Below are positions 1-8,524 of a stretch of DNA of 64,000 nucleotides, piece by piece; positions within the stretch are counted from its first letter, which is position 1; every line of letters starts with the position of its first letter. The DNA lies in the NCBI RefSeq assembly GCF_042429435.1, contig NZ_JBHMAF010000010.1; one strand, 5' to 3'. Source of the DNA: Ectobacillus funiculus. GTDB taxonomy: Bacteria; Bacillota; Bacilli; Bacillales; Bacillaceae_G. The notes beneath the pieces were generated by a model. It searched no databases. It saw only the letters and a program-made list of their open reading frames with translations, and was not told the DNA's origin. The position numbers and the translations under genes were made by a program.

Positions 1-271
1 AGAGAAGCTGTTTGACGCCTCTCAAATTAGACCGGAGCATATGATGGAGTTTGGAAGCAATCAAGTGATTAAGGAGTCAGTAGAAGCAGGGCTTGGGATT
101 ACGCTTCTGTCAAAATCAGCAGTGCGGAAGGAACAAAAGCTAGGTACGCTTATCGCTCTGCAGATTGATGGGCTTCCACTCGTGAGGAACTTTTCTATTA
201 TTACGAAGCCGACGAAATTTCAGCCTCGTTCAGTGGATGTATTTTTGCAGCTTCTGCGCGCGGAACAATAG
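1..271 (+). CDS. LysR-family transcriptional regulator, C-terminal part
   Basis: The frame is open from base 2 and runs into the window edge, so only about the last 90 residues are present. They match the end of a LysR substrate-binding domain: the stretch GSNQVIKESVEAGLGITLLS is the typical ligand-pocket/hinge segment, followed by the final strand and helix (PLVRNFSIITKP). The wording resembles the CysL/YwfK group, which would fit the ywf gene neighbourhood, but the DNA-binding part is outside the window and I do not assign the symbol. A hairpin terminator follows two bases after the stop codon. Confidence 0.75.
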   Translation, partial: EKLFDASQIRPEHMMEFGSNQVIKESVEAGLGITLLSKSAVRKEQKLGTLIALQIDGLPLVRNFSIITKPTKFQPRSVDVFLQLLRAEQ

Positions 272-272
272 A

Positions 273-304
273 AAGGACAAGGGAGAGACGTGCTTGTCCT
301 TTTT
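273..304 (+). terminator. Intrinsic terminator of the LysR gene
   Basis: Stem AAGGACAA / TTGTCCTT with a 13-nt loop, followed by a T-run. A TLP repeat starts immediately after the T-run. Confidence 0.8.
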
Positions 305-306
305 CG

Positions 307-440
307 TACTGTAAGAAAGTATAAATTCCCGGCTGGAGGTTCATTCGACGTAGTAGGGAATTGTAGGAATACAGTAAAGGGCAACTACGCCTCTGTCTTC
401 GCCGGGGGGACAGGGCTCGCCAATCGGCGAGTTTTCTTTA
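307..440 (+). repeat. TLP repeat copy 1
   Basis: Full-length copy. It starts TACTGTAAGAAAG just after the LysR terminator T-run. The inner stem is AATTCCC / GGGAATT where most copies have AAATTTCT / AGAAATTT, a paired change. It ends in CTCGCC-AATC-GGCGAG plus TTTTCTTTA. Copy 2 begins at the next base. Confidence 0.9.
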
Positions 441-574
441 CACCTTAAGAAAGCATAAATTTCTAGCTAGAAGATCATTCGACGTAGTAAGAAATTTTAG
501 GAATAAAGTATAAGTGCAACTACGCCTTTGTCTTCGCCCAAGAGCAGGGCTCGCCAATCGGCGAGTTTTCTTTA
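441..574 (+). repeat. TLP repeat copy 2, tandem with copy 1
   Basis: Full-length copy joined head to tail to copy 1 without spacer. Its final TTTA contains the complement of the TAA stop codon of the converging germination gene at 572-574. Confidence 0.9.
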
Positions 575-1696
575 TGTAATCCTTCCTGGAGAAGGCTTTT
601 TTCCTAATTTCTTGCCCCATGTAATAACGAGGAGCAGGACAGGGATTCCTATTTGAAAGGGAATATGCAAATAATAGGGAACCTGCTTTAGGCCTATTTC
701 AATGTGGCTCGTAAAGCTGCTGTCCATATTGACCGAATAAACTGTAACGACTGCCATGAAACTTGCTACTAGGATTAGAATATGTTTCTTTTTCTGAATT
801 AAAAATAAGTCTTTCATACCGTTTATCCCTGCATAGAAAAAAATACTTATTTTAAAAAAACCACCGAGTATTAAGGCTGATAAAGCTACGGCATCTACCC
901 GCTGAATAAAATCCCCGACATTAATTTTCCCTACTGTGGTCAGAAGGGGAAATTGCTCTGTACTTGCTTGAGCAACTCCAAGTACAGCAATATTTGTAAT
1001 AATGGTGGTTATCAAAATAAAACCACTTATAAGAATAGCCTTCACCCCCGTTTTCCTAGTATAGGCTTGCTCATTGACATAGGGAAGAATCATCGAAAAA
1101 ACAATAATTTCTCCAAAGGGGAAAGTTACCGTCAGAGGAAAAGTAGCCTTCATCACTGGCTTCCACCCTCCTTCTAATACAGGAAGCAAATTTTCTATAT
1201 GAAAAATGTGCGAAAATAAAATAGCGATCCCTGTTATCAAAGCTAAAAAAGTCATAAACGGGAGAATGATTTCCCCTGTTCTTCCGACAACCTCTAGACC
1301 GTAATAGACAGCTCCGCCAATCACAAGCATTAACAGGCTATTTATAACAAGCATAGGTGTAGCTTCCAAGGTAGATGTTAGCAGAAGGTCTCCGAAGTCT
1401 CTCAGTACCCGAGCAGATAGGTAGAAAAAATAAAAAATGTACAGAAGGGCTAGGAGTGAGCCAAGATATTTTCCCAATATACTTCGTACATATTGTGTCA
1501 AAGGCAGCCCTTCATATTGATGATATAAGTAATCATAAACGAGGAACAGGCATACTCCCGCTCCTGTGCCAAGAAGAATGGCCAGCCAGGCATCTTGTTT
1601 TGCCTGCATCCCAAGATTTATAACGATGGAACTCCCCAACTCAAACAAGAGCATAAGGATAAAGAGCTGCCTTTTACTAATCTTACCTCTTTCCAT
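572..1696 (-). CDS. Orphan spore germinant-receptor B subunit (GerAB/GerKB family permease)
   Basis: A 374-residue polytopic membrane protein of the endospore germination permease family (APC-like fold, about 10 membrane helices), whose members sit in the inner spore membrane and bind germinants. I chose the ATG at 1696 (MERGKISKRQLF) because GAGGAG lies just upstream; a 19-codon extension has no ribosome site. Conserved segments are QDAWL near residue 35, SARVLRDFGDLL, FPLTVTFPFGE and EIGLKQVPYYLHIPFQ near the end. It is much closer to the second B subunit at 57108-58202 than to the one at 55940-57046. No A or C subunit lies beside it, so it probably works with subunits encoded elsewhere. 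The stop codon is supplied by TLP repeat copy 2. Confidence 0.88.
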   Translation of the reverse strand: MERGKISKRQLFILMLLFELGSSIVINLGMQAKQDAWLAILLGTGAGVCLFLVYDYLYHQYEGLPLTQYVRSILGKYLGSLLALLYIFYFFYLSARVLRDFGDLLLTSTLEATPMLVINSLLMLVIGGAVYYGLEVVGRTGEIILPFMTFLALITGIAILFSHIFHIENLLPVLEGGWKPVMKATFPLTVTFPFGEIIVFSMILPYVNEQAYTRKTGVKAILISGFILITTIITNIAVLGVAQASTEQFPLLTTVGKINVGDFIQRVDAVALSALILGGFFKISIFFYAGINGMKDLFLIQKKKHILILVASFMAVVTVYSVNMDSSFTSHIEIGLKQVPYYLHIPFQIGIPVLLLVITWGKKLGKKPSPGRIT

Positions 1697-1939
1697 AGAT
1701 ACACTCCTCGAATATGTTGCTGAATTGAATGAGGATGAAAAAACTAAAAACATAGGGGAGAAGTTCTGACCTTATAATAAAACCATGAGGCTCATTGATT
1801 GCGGAATACATCAGTCTTAAACATAAAAAATAATCCCCTTTGGCGCTTGTCTATAGCTACTTGCTAGTATAACCTACCAATTGGGGATATATGTCTTAGA
1901 TTACTTTACTTGTATACGAGGTGTACTCACGTAGTTCCA
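1697..1939. other. Intergenic, no gene seen
   Basis: AT-rich spacer upstream of the orphan germination gene. The only structure I see is a short inverted repeat (AATCCCC about 1832 and GGGGAT about 1883). No convincing promoter or reading frame. Confidence 0.5.
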
Positions 1940-2056
1940 ATTGAAGAAAATATAAATCTTCAGCTAGAGGCGAATTCGGCGAGAACCTTTTAGGAACACA
2001 GTACAACGATGCTTTTGTCTTTGCTTAACAGTTGGACAATCAGCGAGTTTTCTCTA
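1940..2056 (+). repeat. TLP repeat copy 3, degenerate
   Basis: Diverged copy, recognisable from AAGAAAATATAAATCTTCAG through TTTTAGGAACACAGT to the terminal AATCAGCGAGTTTTCTCTA. Its last 17 bases are also the 3' end of ampS read on the other strand. No resident terminator is visible at its 5' side, unlike most copies. Confidence 0.75.
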
Positions 2057-3284
2057 CAATCGCCCAGTTTCCATTACGGAATACAGGCTCACGCTTCCCA
2101 TCCTGTGTGATGCCATCAATGCTTAATTCTGCAGAGCCTATCATAAAATCTACGTGTGTAATGCTCGTATTGGCGCCATTTTTCTCAAGCTCCTCTTTTG
2201 CCATCGTTTTTCCCCCTTCTAGGTTAAAGGCATAAGCGCTTCCGATTGCAAAATGGCACGATGCATTTTCATCAAATAATGTATTGTAAAAGATAATATT
2301 CGTATCGGAAATCGGTGACTTGTGCGGCACGAGCGCAACCTCTCCTAAATAATGAGAGCCTTCGTCAGTATCAATAAGTTGCTTTAATATTTCCTCACCC
2401 GTTTCAGCTTTAATCTCAACAATTCGGCCGTTTTTAAAGGTTAAGGTAAAGTTATTGATTACATTACCGCCATAATTTAATGGCTTTGTACTTGTTACAT
2501 ATCCGTTCACACCGGTTTTTAGGGGCACTGTAAATACTTCTTCAGTCGGGATGTTTGCAATAAACGGTGTGCCATTTTCATTTTCGCTGCCGCCGCCGAC
2601 CCATAGATGCTTCTCTGCAAGCTCCACTGTTAAATTAGTGCCTGATGCCGTATAGTGTAAAGCTGTATAGTGCTTTTGATTGAGATAATCAACCTTGTCT
2701 TGCAAATGAGCGCGATGCTCACGCCACGCCTGTACCGGATTATCTAGGTTCACGCGCGTTGCATAAAAAATCGCATCCCATAGCTTAGCTATCTGTTCTT
2801 CTTCCTCTGCCTCAGGGAATACCTTCGCTGCCCATTCCTTTGTTGGAACAGCAAGAACAGTCCAGCTTACTTTGTCAGATTGGATATAACGGCGGAATGT
2901 TTCCAATGCCTGACCTGTTGCTTTTGTCATATTAGCGATTCGCTCTGAAGGCACCCCTTTTAGCAAATCCGGATTTACTGCATGAATGGATAAAAAGGCT
3001 GCGCCCTGCTCTGCCAATTCTTCATTTGCCTGTGCTTTCCATGCTGGAAACTCAAGAAACGCCTCATCGGGAGCTAAATCGTATTTTGTGCGTGTAAGTA
3101 CCTCGTCTGTCCAATCTACATACACATGCTTTGCACCAGCTTCATATGCCTTTTTCGCAGCAAGGCGAACGAAGTCCAGAGCTGCAATCGGCGCATTGAT
3201 TTGTAAAATTTGTCCCTTTTGAATATTTACGCCTACTCTTACTGCTAAGTCAGCATACTTTTCCAAATATGTTTCGAATGACAT
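2040..3284 (-). CDS. ampS: Aminopeptidase AmpS/PepS (M29 family)
   Basis: A 414-residue metallo-aminopeptidase of family M29, a cytosolic two-metal enzyme that removes N-terminal residues from peptides. Diagnostic segments are VGVNIQKGQILQINAP at the N-terminus, AYEAGAKHVYVDW, and the C-terminal region with GSHYLGEVALVP, FDENASCHFAIGSAY and THVDFMIGS, which carries the His/Glu/Asp metal ligands of the family. Length is normal (about 410). The ATG at 3284 is 7 nt from GAGGAG and preferred to a GTG two codons upstream. The final residues EKTR and the TGA stop are encoded inside TLP repeat copy 3, so the original C-terminus was probably altered by the repeat. Confidence 0.93.
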   Translation of the reverse strand: MSFETYLEKYADLAVRVGVNIQKGQILQINAPIAALDFVRLAAKKAYEAGAKHVYVDWTDEVLTRTKYDLAPDEAFLEFPAWKAQANEELAEQGAAFLSIHAVNPDLLKGVPSERIANMTKATGQALETFRRYIQSDKVSWTVLAVPTKEWAAKVFPEAEEEEQIAKLWDAIFYATRVNLDNPVQAWREHRAHLQDKVDYLNQKHYTALHYTASGTNLTVELAEKHLWVGGGSENENGTPFIANIPTEEVFTVPLKTGVNGYVTSTKPLNYGGNVINNFTLTFKNGRIVEIKAETGEEILKQLIDTDEGSHYLGEVALVPHKSPISDTNIIFYNTLFDENASCHFAIGSAYAFNLEGGKTMAKEELEKNGANTSITHVDFMIGSAELSIDGITQDGKREPVFRNGNWAIVEKTR

Positions 3285-3417
3285 AGGCACTCTCCTCTAT
3301 GTAAAAAAATGGGTTTCTCCTATTGTACTAAAAAAGATATGAAATAAGAAATGATTTGCAGGGAAAGCTTTTATTAATAGATCAGCCCAAGGGATCGCAA
3401 ATTCATAGGGGTTCTTA

Positions 3418-3533
3418 CACTTTAAGTACAAGTTTCCAGCTAGAAGCGAATTCGACGTAGCGAGACATTTTAGGAATAAAGTGTAAGTGCAACTACGCTT
3501 CTATCTTCGCCTAACGGCTCGCCAATCAGCGAG
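3418..3533 (+). repeat. TLP repeat copy 4, lacking its T-run
   Basis: Starts CACTTTAAG and ends GCCAATCAGCGAG; the usual TTTTCTTTA is replaced by GGTAAGAAAGG. Its outer stem is ACTTTA / TAAAGT, a paired variant of ACTGTA / TACAGT. It lies upstream of ampS with no obvious resident terminator at its 5' end. Confidence 0.85.
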
Positions 3534-3540
3534 GGTAAGA

Positions 3541-3725
3541 AAGGATAACTTTTGGGGGCGCTGTCCAGCTCCCACGGCCTACTCCCTTCCGCAAAATAAC
3601 CTTCCCCACAAAAGGCAAAAAGCGCCTTCCGTGGGGAAGAACATTTTACTTCGGGAGCAAAGGCGGGCCGCGCCTGTTTTGGCCAACCAAGTCTGTTGGC
3701 GGTCACGGCGAAAGCAAAATGTGGG
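3541..3725. other. GC-rich palindromic intergenic segment
   Basis: About 185 bases distinctly richer in GC than the surroundings. It holds a nested hairpin, CTTCCCCAC (3601-3609) with GTGGGGAAG (3631-3639), enclosing AAGGC / GCCTT. It begins where repeat copy 4 loses its end and finishes next to the left end of the IS605-type relic. Short frames inside look non-coding. It may be another dispersed repeat type, but only one copy is visible here. Confidence 0.5.
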
Positions 3726-3757
3726 GGGTATAAAAACAGTTTAAATAAATCTAACCA

Positions 3758-3795
3758 AATCTACTCACTTTAACTTTTGATGAGTAGATTTTTTA
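3758..3795 (+). repeat. Hairpin at the left side of the IS605-type element
   Basis: Perfect 10-bp stem AATCTACTCA / TGAGTAGATT with a 13-nt loop and a following T-run. Subterminal hairpins of this kind are recognised by TnpA in IS200/IS605 elements; it could equally be a plain terminator. No TnpA gene is nearby. Confidence 0.5.
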
Positions 3796-3867
3796 TGATT
3801 GAAAACTTGATAAATTTGTAATAAAACGGATAAAGAAACACCAGTTCGTTTTTGAGGAGGTGAGTAA

Positions 3868-4479
3868 ATGAGTCTCACGTATAACAAGAAGGTTCCCGTG
3901 TTTTTTACAAAAGAAGAAGAACATATTTTAGATGGGCAAAGTAAAATTTGTAATTGGTTGTATAATCAATTGTTTGCTGCGTGCCAACAAGATTATAAAG
4001 AAAACAATCGTGCATTGAAATTACTAGAAGGTCGAAATTTACGTAATTATAGTGTTTCATTAAAGAAGGAGCATCTTTTTTTACACACTGTATTTTCATC
4101 CGTACTAAAAGACCCTGCTGAACGGCTGCTAAAAGCCTTTCAAAGTTTTTTTAAGGGACATACAGGCTATCCAAATTTTAGAAGCTGGAAAAAGAAATGG
4201 TATAGTTTGATCTATGATGAACCAAATAAAGGCTGGGAACTGCAAAGGGAGGGTACTGCACTTTCCATTTCATTAGGAAAGATACCGAACATTCGAAGTT
4301 TTGTTTGTGTCAGCTGCGGAACTGAAATCTTGAGAGACAACAATTCCGCTGTGAATATCGGGAAAAAAGTTGGGTACTCTCTTCCTGTTCCTGCGTACAA
4401 ACAGAAACTAAACAGCTTTACCTATAAAGGAGAAGCGAATTTCGGGCAGAAGGTTGTATGGTTAGAGAATAACTTGTAA
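3868..4479 (+). pseudogene. TnpB (IS605 OrfB) with large in-frame internal deletion
   Basis: A 203-residue reading frame with a strong site (GAGGAGGTG) before ATG. Residues 1-140 match the N-terminal region of Bacillus-type TnpB (FFTKEEEHILDGQSKICNWL, AFQSFFKGHTGYPNFRSWKK). The frame then jumps at about residue 141 to the extreme C-terminus: half a zinc finger (CVSCG) and LRDNNSAVNIGKK, which carries the last RuvC aspartate. The RuvC core with the first Asp and the Glu, and the first zinc-finger half, are missing, so it should not cut DNA. IS605 OrfB proteins of this kind are usually 370-490 residues. PN occurs at the junction in both parental contexts as I remember them, which hints at a short-homology deletion. 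It is most likely a decayed transposon gene. Confidence 0.8.
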
Positions 4480-4700
4480 TTGCCTTGCTTAGGCTAGTTA
4501 GGAGTGTCAGTGGCACGTTTGGACTAACTACACTTGTGATGACATGCTTTCCCATTCGAGAGCGGGATGGTGCTCATTTGCACTTGAAAAAATGTTGTCC
4601 TGCCAACAAGACCCTTACGCTGCAACACGGTCTTGATTTGGGGATAAGATGAGTACTCAGGCGTAACATTGTATTCAAAGTTGCCTATTTAGGTAGTTTT
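4480..4700 (+). ncRNA. Right end of the IS605-type element, candidate omega-RNA (reRNA) region
   Basis: The 220 non-coding bases after tnpB contain several short stems and finish with GTATTCAAAG before the exporter coding frame resumes. In IS605 elements the transcript of the right end forms the guide RNA scaffold for TnpB, with the guide taken from flanking DNA. Position and length fit, but I infer this from context and have not shown the RNA fold. Confidence 0.45.
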
Positions 4701-4708
4701 GAGTAGAA

Positions 4709-5929
4709 TTGGCGAGGAAAATCAAAGCGGCGCTTGGACAATTTTCATTAAGCAAGCCATTTCGTGCCCTTTTGTTTGTAGCAATTATTGTTGTACCGCT
4801 TCTTGTAAGCTATAATGACAAGCTATCGTTTAACTCATTAAGTGAAATCGGTGAAAGCTACGAATCTGTAAAAGGCTTTAATACAATTGCGGACAGTTTC
4901 GGACCGGGTGAAGTAATGCCAGTACAGGTTGTCATTGAAAGCGAGAAAAATTTAGATTCTGCAGAGGGCTTTGCGGCAATGGCTTCCCGGCTGGAATCTC
5001 TAACGGATGGACTTGGCCAAAGTGTGGAGGGCTTACAGGAAGTATCCAAAGGACTCGGCTCCGCACAGGATTACCTAGGAAAGCTGACAAACAATACTGA
5101 CCCAGAAATGAGCGGTTTTTATGTACCAAGTGAGGCGCTTGAAAGCAGCGACTTCCAGCAAGTATTTGACCGTTACTTATCAACTGATAAAAAGGTTGCA
5201 AAGTTTGAAGTAGTTTTAAAACACAATCCATATTCTGACCAAGCATTGAGAGCGTCGCGTGAGGTGAAAACAACTGTAGAACGGGCAATTGCCAGAACTG
5301 AGTTAAAAGGTGCAAATTACGGGGTATCCGGTATGTCAGCATCTTCCTCCGATATGCTTGCTGCTTCTGACAAAGATTACTCGCAAACAGTCATTTACAT
5401 GATTATCGGTGTTTCGATTATTTTAATTATTCTGCTTCGTTCTATCATTATGCCTCTTTACTTAGTTGTATCGCTCCTGCTTTGCTTCTATAGCTCATTG
5501 GCGATCAATGAAGTAATTTTCGTAGACATTCTCGGCTACGATGGCATCAACTGGACAATGCCGTTCTTTGGCTTTGTGCTTCTGATGGCACTAGGCGTTG
5601 ATTACAGCATTTTCTTGATGGATCGCTTTAATGAATACAAAGAGATGCCGGTAGGAGAAGCAATTTTAACAGCAATGCGAAACATGGGAACAGTAATTTT
5701 CTCCGCTGTTATCATCTTGGGAGGAACATTTGCAGCAATGTATCCGGCAGGTGTCTTGTCCCTTGCTCAAATTGCGACCATTGTCTTGGCTGGACTTGTA
5801 TTGTATGCATTCGTTTTCCTGCCATTCTTTGTCCCGGTAATGGTGAAAGTTTTCGGACGGGCAAACTGGTTTCCATTTGATAGAAATCAAGAGATGCGTA
5901 AAAATAACAACCAAGATATTTCAGGATAA
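4709..5929 (+). pseudogene. MMPL/RND-type lipid or drug exporter, 5'-truncated
   Basis: 406 residues equal to the C-terminal half of a YdfJ-like MMPL transporter, normally about 700 or more. The fragment starts with the helix FRALLFVAIIVVPLLVSY that precedes the second extracytoplasmic domain, continues with SFGPGEVMPVQVVIES, and has the five C-terminal helices (VIYMIIGVSIILIILL, FFGFVLLMALGVDYSIFLMDR with the MMPL motif). The frame is open back to a TGA at 4700, at the edge of the IS605-type right end, and the ATG-less fragment could start only at TTG 4709. The 5' half is not found upstream, so the element's arrival or a later deletion removed it. A MarR gene lies downstream on the other strand and may once have controlled it. 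Confidence 0.8.
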
Positions 5930-5940
5930 TTATTTCCCGA

Positions 5941-5977
5941 GAAAAGAGCAGTCTGTATATTGCAGACTGCTCTTTTC
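5941..5977. terminator. Bidirectional terminator
   Basis: Stem GAAAAGAGCAGTCTG / CAGACTGCTCTTTTC with a 7-nt loop, between the exporter fragment and the oppositely oriented MarR gene. Confidence 0.85.
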
Positions 5978-6129
5978 TTACATTCATTTGATCTGCCTCT
6001 ACGAACTGCCAGCCGCCAGCAATCTGATTTAAGTAGATGCTCATATTGATACCCTTTTACCGTAGGTAGTTATCTATAACTTGGGCATTCTCTTATTTGT
6101 CATACAGAAGGATTGTTTTGTTAGAAAAT

Positions 6130-6552
6130 TTATATGAACGTACGATTGAACTTTTTTAAAAGCTGCCCGAATACCTCTCGCTCTTCATCAGACCAGTCTT
6201 TCAGAAGTTCTTCAAATCTTACAAGTCGTGCCTGCTTGTATTCATTTAATTCCTTCTTTCCTAAATCTGTTATTTGCAAGGAATAGGCCCTGCCGTCCAA
6301 TGGATCCGGCACTCTATACACATACCCTTTTTGCTCTAGAGCAGCAGCCTGCCTGCTTACGGTGGAAATATCTAAATGGAATTCATCCGCCAAAGCCTTT
6401 ACTCCAGCAGATCCATGAGAGGCTATTTGATGTAACAAAAGATAGGCGGACCGATCGAGATTGCCGATTTTTTTAGAGGTTGTAATCGATGTAGCACGGC
6501 GAAGGAGAATCGCCATTTCAAGCTCAATGGTTTCCAATGCATGTTCATCCAT
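6130..6552 (-). CDS. MarR-family transcriptional regulator
   Basis: 140 residues, normal length for the family. A winged helix-turn-helix lies at about residues 40-100 (LHQIASHGSAGVKALADEFHLDISTVSRQAAALEQKGYVYR, with the wing DPLDGRAYSLQITDLGK), flanked by dimerisation helices. Such proteins repress efflux or stress genes and release DNA on binding small aromatic ligands. It diverges from a CBS protein and an MFS exporter, and a palindrome sits on their promoter, so these are the likeliest targets. The GAGGT site before ATG supports the start. Confidence 0.9.
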   Translation of the reverse strand: MDEHALETIELEMAILLRRATSITTSKKIGNLDRSAYLLLHQIASHGSAGVKALADEFHLDISTVSRQAAALEQKGYVYRVPDPLDGRAYSLQITDLGKKELNEYKQARLVRFEELLKDWSDEEREVFGQLLKKFNRTFI

Positions 6553-6647
6553 GATTTCACTACCTCGCTATTATCCGTATTTTCTATGCTTTATGATAGC
6601 ACAATTATCTTTGTTTTTGTAAGCTGTGTCCCTTAATGAAGGACCCA

Positions 6648-6701
6648 TTGACACTTTGGTGCATAGTTGTATAATACAATTATATACTTTCATTATACAA
6701 C
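6648..6701 (+). promoter_or_regulatory. SigA promoter with overlapping palindromic operator
   Basis: TTGACA (6648-6653), 16-nt spacer, TATAAT (6670-6675) reading toward the CBS gene. The -10 lies inside TTGTATAATACAA (6668-6680), arms TTGTA/TACAA, and a wider inverted repeat GTTGTATAAT (6666-6675) / ATTATACAAC (6692-6701). This is a credible MarR operator; the binding protein is inferred from the neighbouring gene. Confidence 0.7.
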
Positions 6702-6745
6702 TTGTTTTCTAAGCGGGTGGGCAATATAGGCTAGGGGGAATAGTG

Positions 6746-7201
6746 ATGAAGGCTCATGAAATTATGATTAGTCCTGTTTATAAAGTAAAGGAGGATGACA
6801 CTGTACGGTCTGTTATTGAAAGATTTATTGAGCATCGTATTAGCGGTCTTCCTGTAGTCAATGACAGAAACGAAATCGTTGCTTATGTAAGCGATGGGGA
6901 TATTATGCGATATATCGGCAAGCACGAGGATAGGATTCTTGACTTCTTTTATCATGTTGTCACAATCAAGGGCGATGATGTGGAGTTTGAAGAGCGAGCA
7001 AAGGAATTGCTGAATTTGAATGTGCTGCAGATTGCGAAAAGAAAGGTAATTACAGTTTCATGGGATGCAGAAATTGAGGATATTGCCTCTATTCTAGGAA
7101 AAAAACAAATTAAAAAATTGCCGGTTGAGCGTAACGGTGTCTTGGTTGGGATCATTAGCCGCGGCGATGTAATCAGGCAGTCATTCAAATCCATAATGTA
7201 G
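6746..7201 (+). CDS. CBS-domain protein
   Basis: 151 residues consisting of two CBS domains (about 1-55 and 85-150; motifs ISPVYKVKEDDTVRSVIERF, GLPVVNDRNEIVAYVSDGDIMR, KRKVITVSWDAEIEDIASILGKKQIKKLPV, GVLVGIISRGDVIRQS). Such pairs bind adenine nucleotides and act as regulatory modules. No catalytic domain is attached. ATG 6746 is preferred to GTG 6743 because of spacing to GGGGG. The MFS exporter starts 49 bp downstream, probably in the same transcript from the palindrome-covered promoter. Confidence 0.88.
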   Translation: MKAHEIMISPVYKVKEDDTVRSVIERFIEHRISGLPVVNDRNEIVAYVSDGDIMRYIGKHEDRILDFFYHVVTIKGDDVEFEERAKELLNLNVLQIAKRKVITVSWDAEIEDIASILGKKQIKKLPVERNGVLVGIISRGDVIRQSFKSIM

Positions 7202-7250
7202 CAAAAAATTAATGCCTTACGATAAATTTAAACTAAGGAGATGAGAGTAG

Positions 7251-8486
7251 ATGTCGTCTACCACTCAAAATATAGTATCAGGTGCATCAAAAATAACAAC
7301 TGAAGAAGCGAGTCTTTTAAAGCAGCCTAAGGCTGTATGGGCTGTTTTTTTCGCGTGTATTATTGCCTTCATGGGACTGGGGCTTGTTGACCCGATCTTA
7401 CCAGCTATTGCTGAAAACTTGCATGCCTCGCATAGTGAAGTGACCTTATTGTTTACGAGCTATAATGCGGTTATGGCGGTAGCAATGCTGATTACTGGTG
7501 CAGTTTCGTCGAGACTTGGAATCAAGTGGACACTGCTTGCCGGTATCGTCATTATTGCTTTATTTTCAGCACTCGGAGGATTTTCAAACGGTATCTGGGC
7601 ACTTGTAGGCTTGCGAGGTGGCTGGGGATTAGGGAATGCACTGTTTGTCGCAACGTCTTTAGCTGCTATTGTGTCGCTTTCAAACAGCGGAACTGCGAAG
7701 GCTATTATTTTGTATGAAGCAGCGATTGGGCTCGGGATTTCAGTAGGACCGCTTCTTGGCGGCTGGCTGGGTGCTATGTCATGGAGTGGTCCATTTCTTG
7801 GGGTTGCTACACTAATGGTAGTTGCTTTCATTGGCCTTATTGTATTGATGCCAAGATCTAATACTAAAAACACGGTAAAATCAAAAATATCTCTATTGGA
7901 CCCGTTCCGTGCTTTGAAGCATCGTTCACTCTTAGTCTTCGGTATTGCAGCCGCCCTATACAACTTTGGATTTTTCACCTTGCTGGCTTACGCTCCTTTT
8001 GTAATGGGGTTAGATGAGCATGGACTTGGTTATGTATTTTTGGGCTGGGGAATACTGCTGGCTGTTACTTCGGTCTTCATGGCTCCCAAACTTCAGCAAT
8101 GGTTTGGAACCATTAAATCGATGTGTGCGATGTTGACCTTGTTTGCGCTGTTGCTAGTTGCTATGGGTATTTGGACATCTACGCAATGGGTCGTTATCAC
8201 CGCGGTTATTTTAGCTGGAGCGTTATTGGGAAATAATAATACACTCATCACAACAGCTGTGATGAATGCAGCTCCTGTTGAACGGGCGACTGCATCGGCT
8301 GCATATAGCTTTTTACGCTTCATTGGAGGAGCTATAGCTCCCTTTCTTGCAGGTAAATTAGCAGAATGGTACAATTCGCAGGTTCCATTCATTGTAGGTG
8401 CGGTGTTTGTTATGATTTCAGTAGTATTTATCGGTATGAATGCTAAACATGTGAAGCACGTCGATCACGTGAAATCAGGGCATTAA
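7251..8486 (+). CDS. MFS (DHA1-type) multidrug efflux transporter
   Basis: 411 residues with 12 predicted membrane helices. The start of helix 1 has the proton antiporter pattern GLGLVDPILPAIAENLHAS, motif A follows in degenerate form (GAVSSRLGIKWTLLAG), and motif C is GLGISVGPLLGGWLG. Expected to export small toxic compounds in exchange for protons. An ideal AAGGAGATG site precedes ATG. It sits downstream of a CBS gene and divergent from a MarR regulator, an arrangement typical of drug-induced efflux. The substrate is unknown. A strong terminator follows. Confidence 0.88.
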   Translation: MSSTTQNIVSGASKITTEEASLLKQPKAVWAVFFACIIAFMGLGLVDPILPAIAENLHASHSEVTLLFTSYNAVMAVAMLITGAVSSRLGIKWTLLAGIVIIALFSALGGFSNGIWALVGLRGGWGLGNALFVATSLAAIVSLSNSGTAKAIILYEAAIGLGISVGPLLGGWLGAMSWSGPFLGVATLMVVAFIGLIVLMPRSNTKNTVKSKISLLDPFRALKHRSLLVFGIAAALYNFGFFTLLAYAPFVMGLDEHGLGYVFLGWGILLAVTSVFMAPKLQQWFGTIKSMCAMLTLFALLLVAMGIWTSTQWVVITAVILAGALLGNNNTLITTAVMNAAPVERATASAAYSFLRFIGGAIAPFLAGKLAEWYNSQVPFIVGAVFVMISVVFIGMNAKHVKHVDHVKSGH

Positions 8487-8494
8487 TTTTAAAG

Positions 8495-8524
8495 AAGGGA
8501 CCCGCTGAGAAGCAGGTCCCTTTT
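8495..8524 (+). terminator. Terminator of the MFS gene
   Basis: GGGACCCGCT / AGCAGGTCCC hairpin with a 4-nt loop and TTTTAT. Confidence 0.85.

Noticed and set aside
3487..3744. ORFs on both strands across the GC-rich segment
   Set aside because: Composed of repeat and palindrome sequence; no ribosome site or homology.
5712..6044. Minus-strand ORF of 110 codons beginning MSIYLNQIAGGWQFVEAD
   Set aside because: Most of it is antisense to the exporter gene and passes through the terminator; no family match. The first 20 residues look protein-like, but I cannot support a gene.
7460..7978. 172-codon antisense ORF in the MFS gene
   Set aside because: Antisense shadow of membrane-helix codons.
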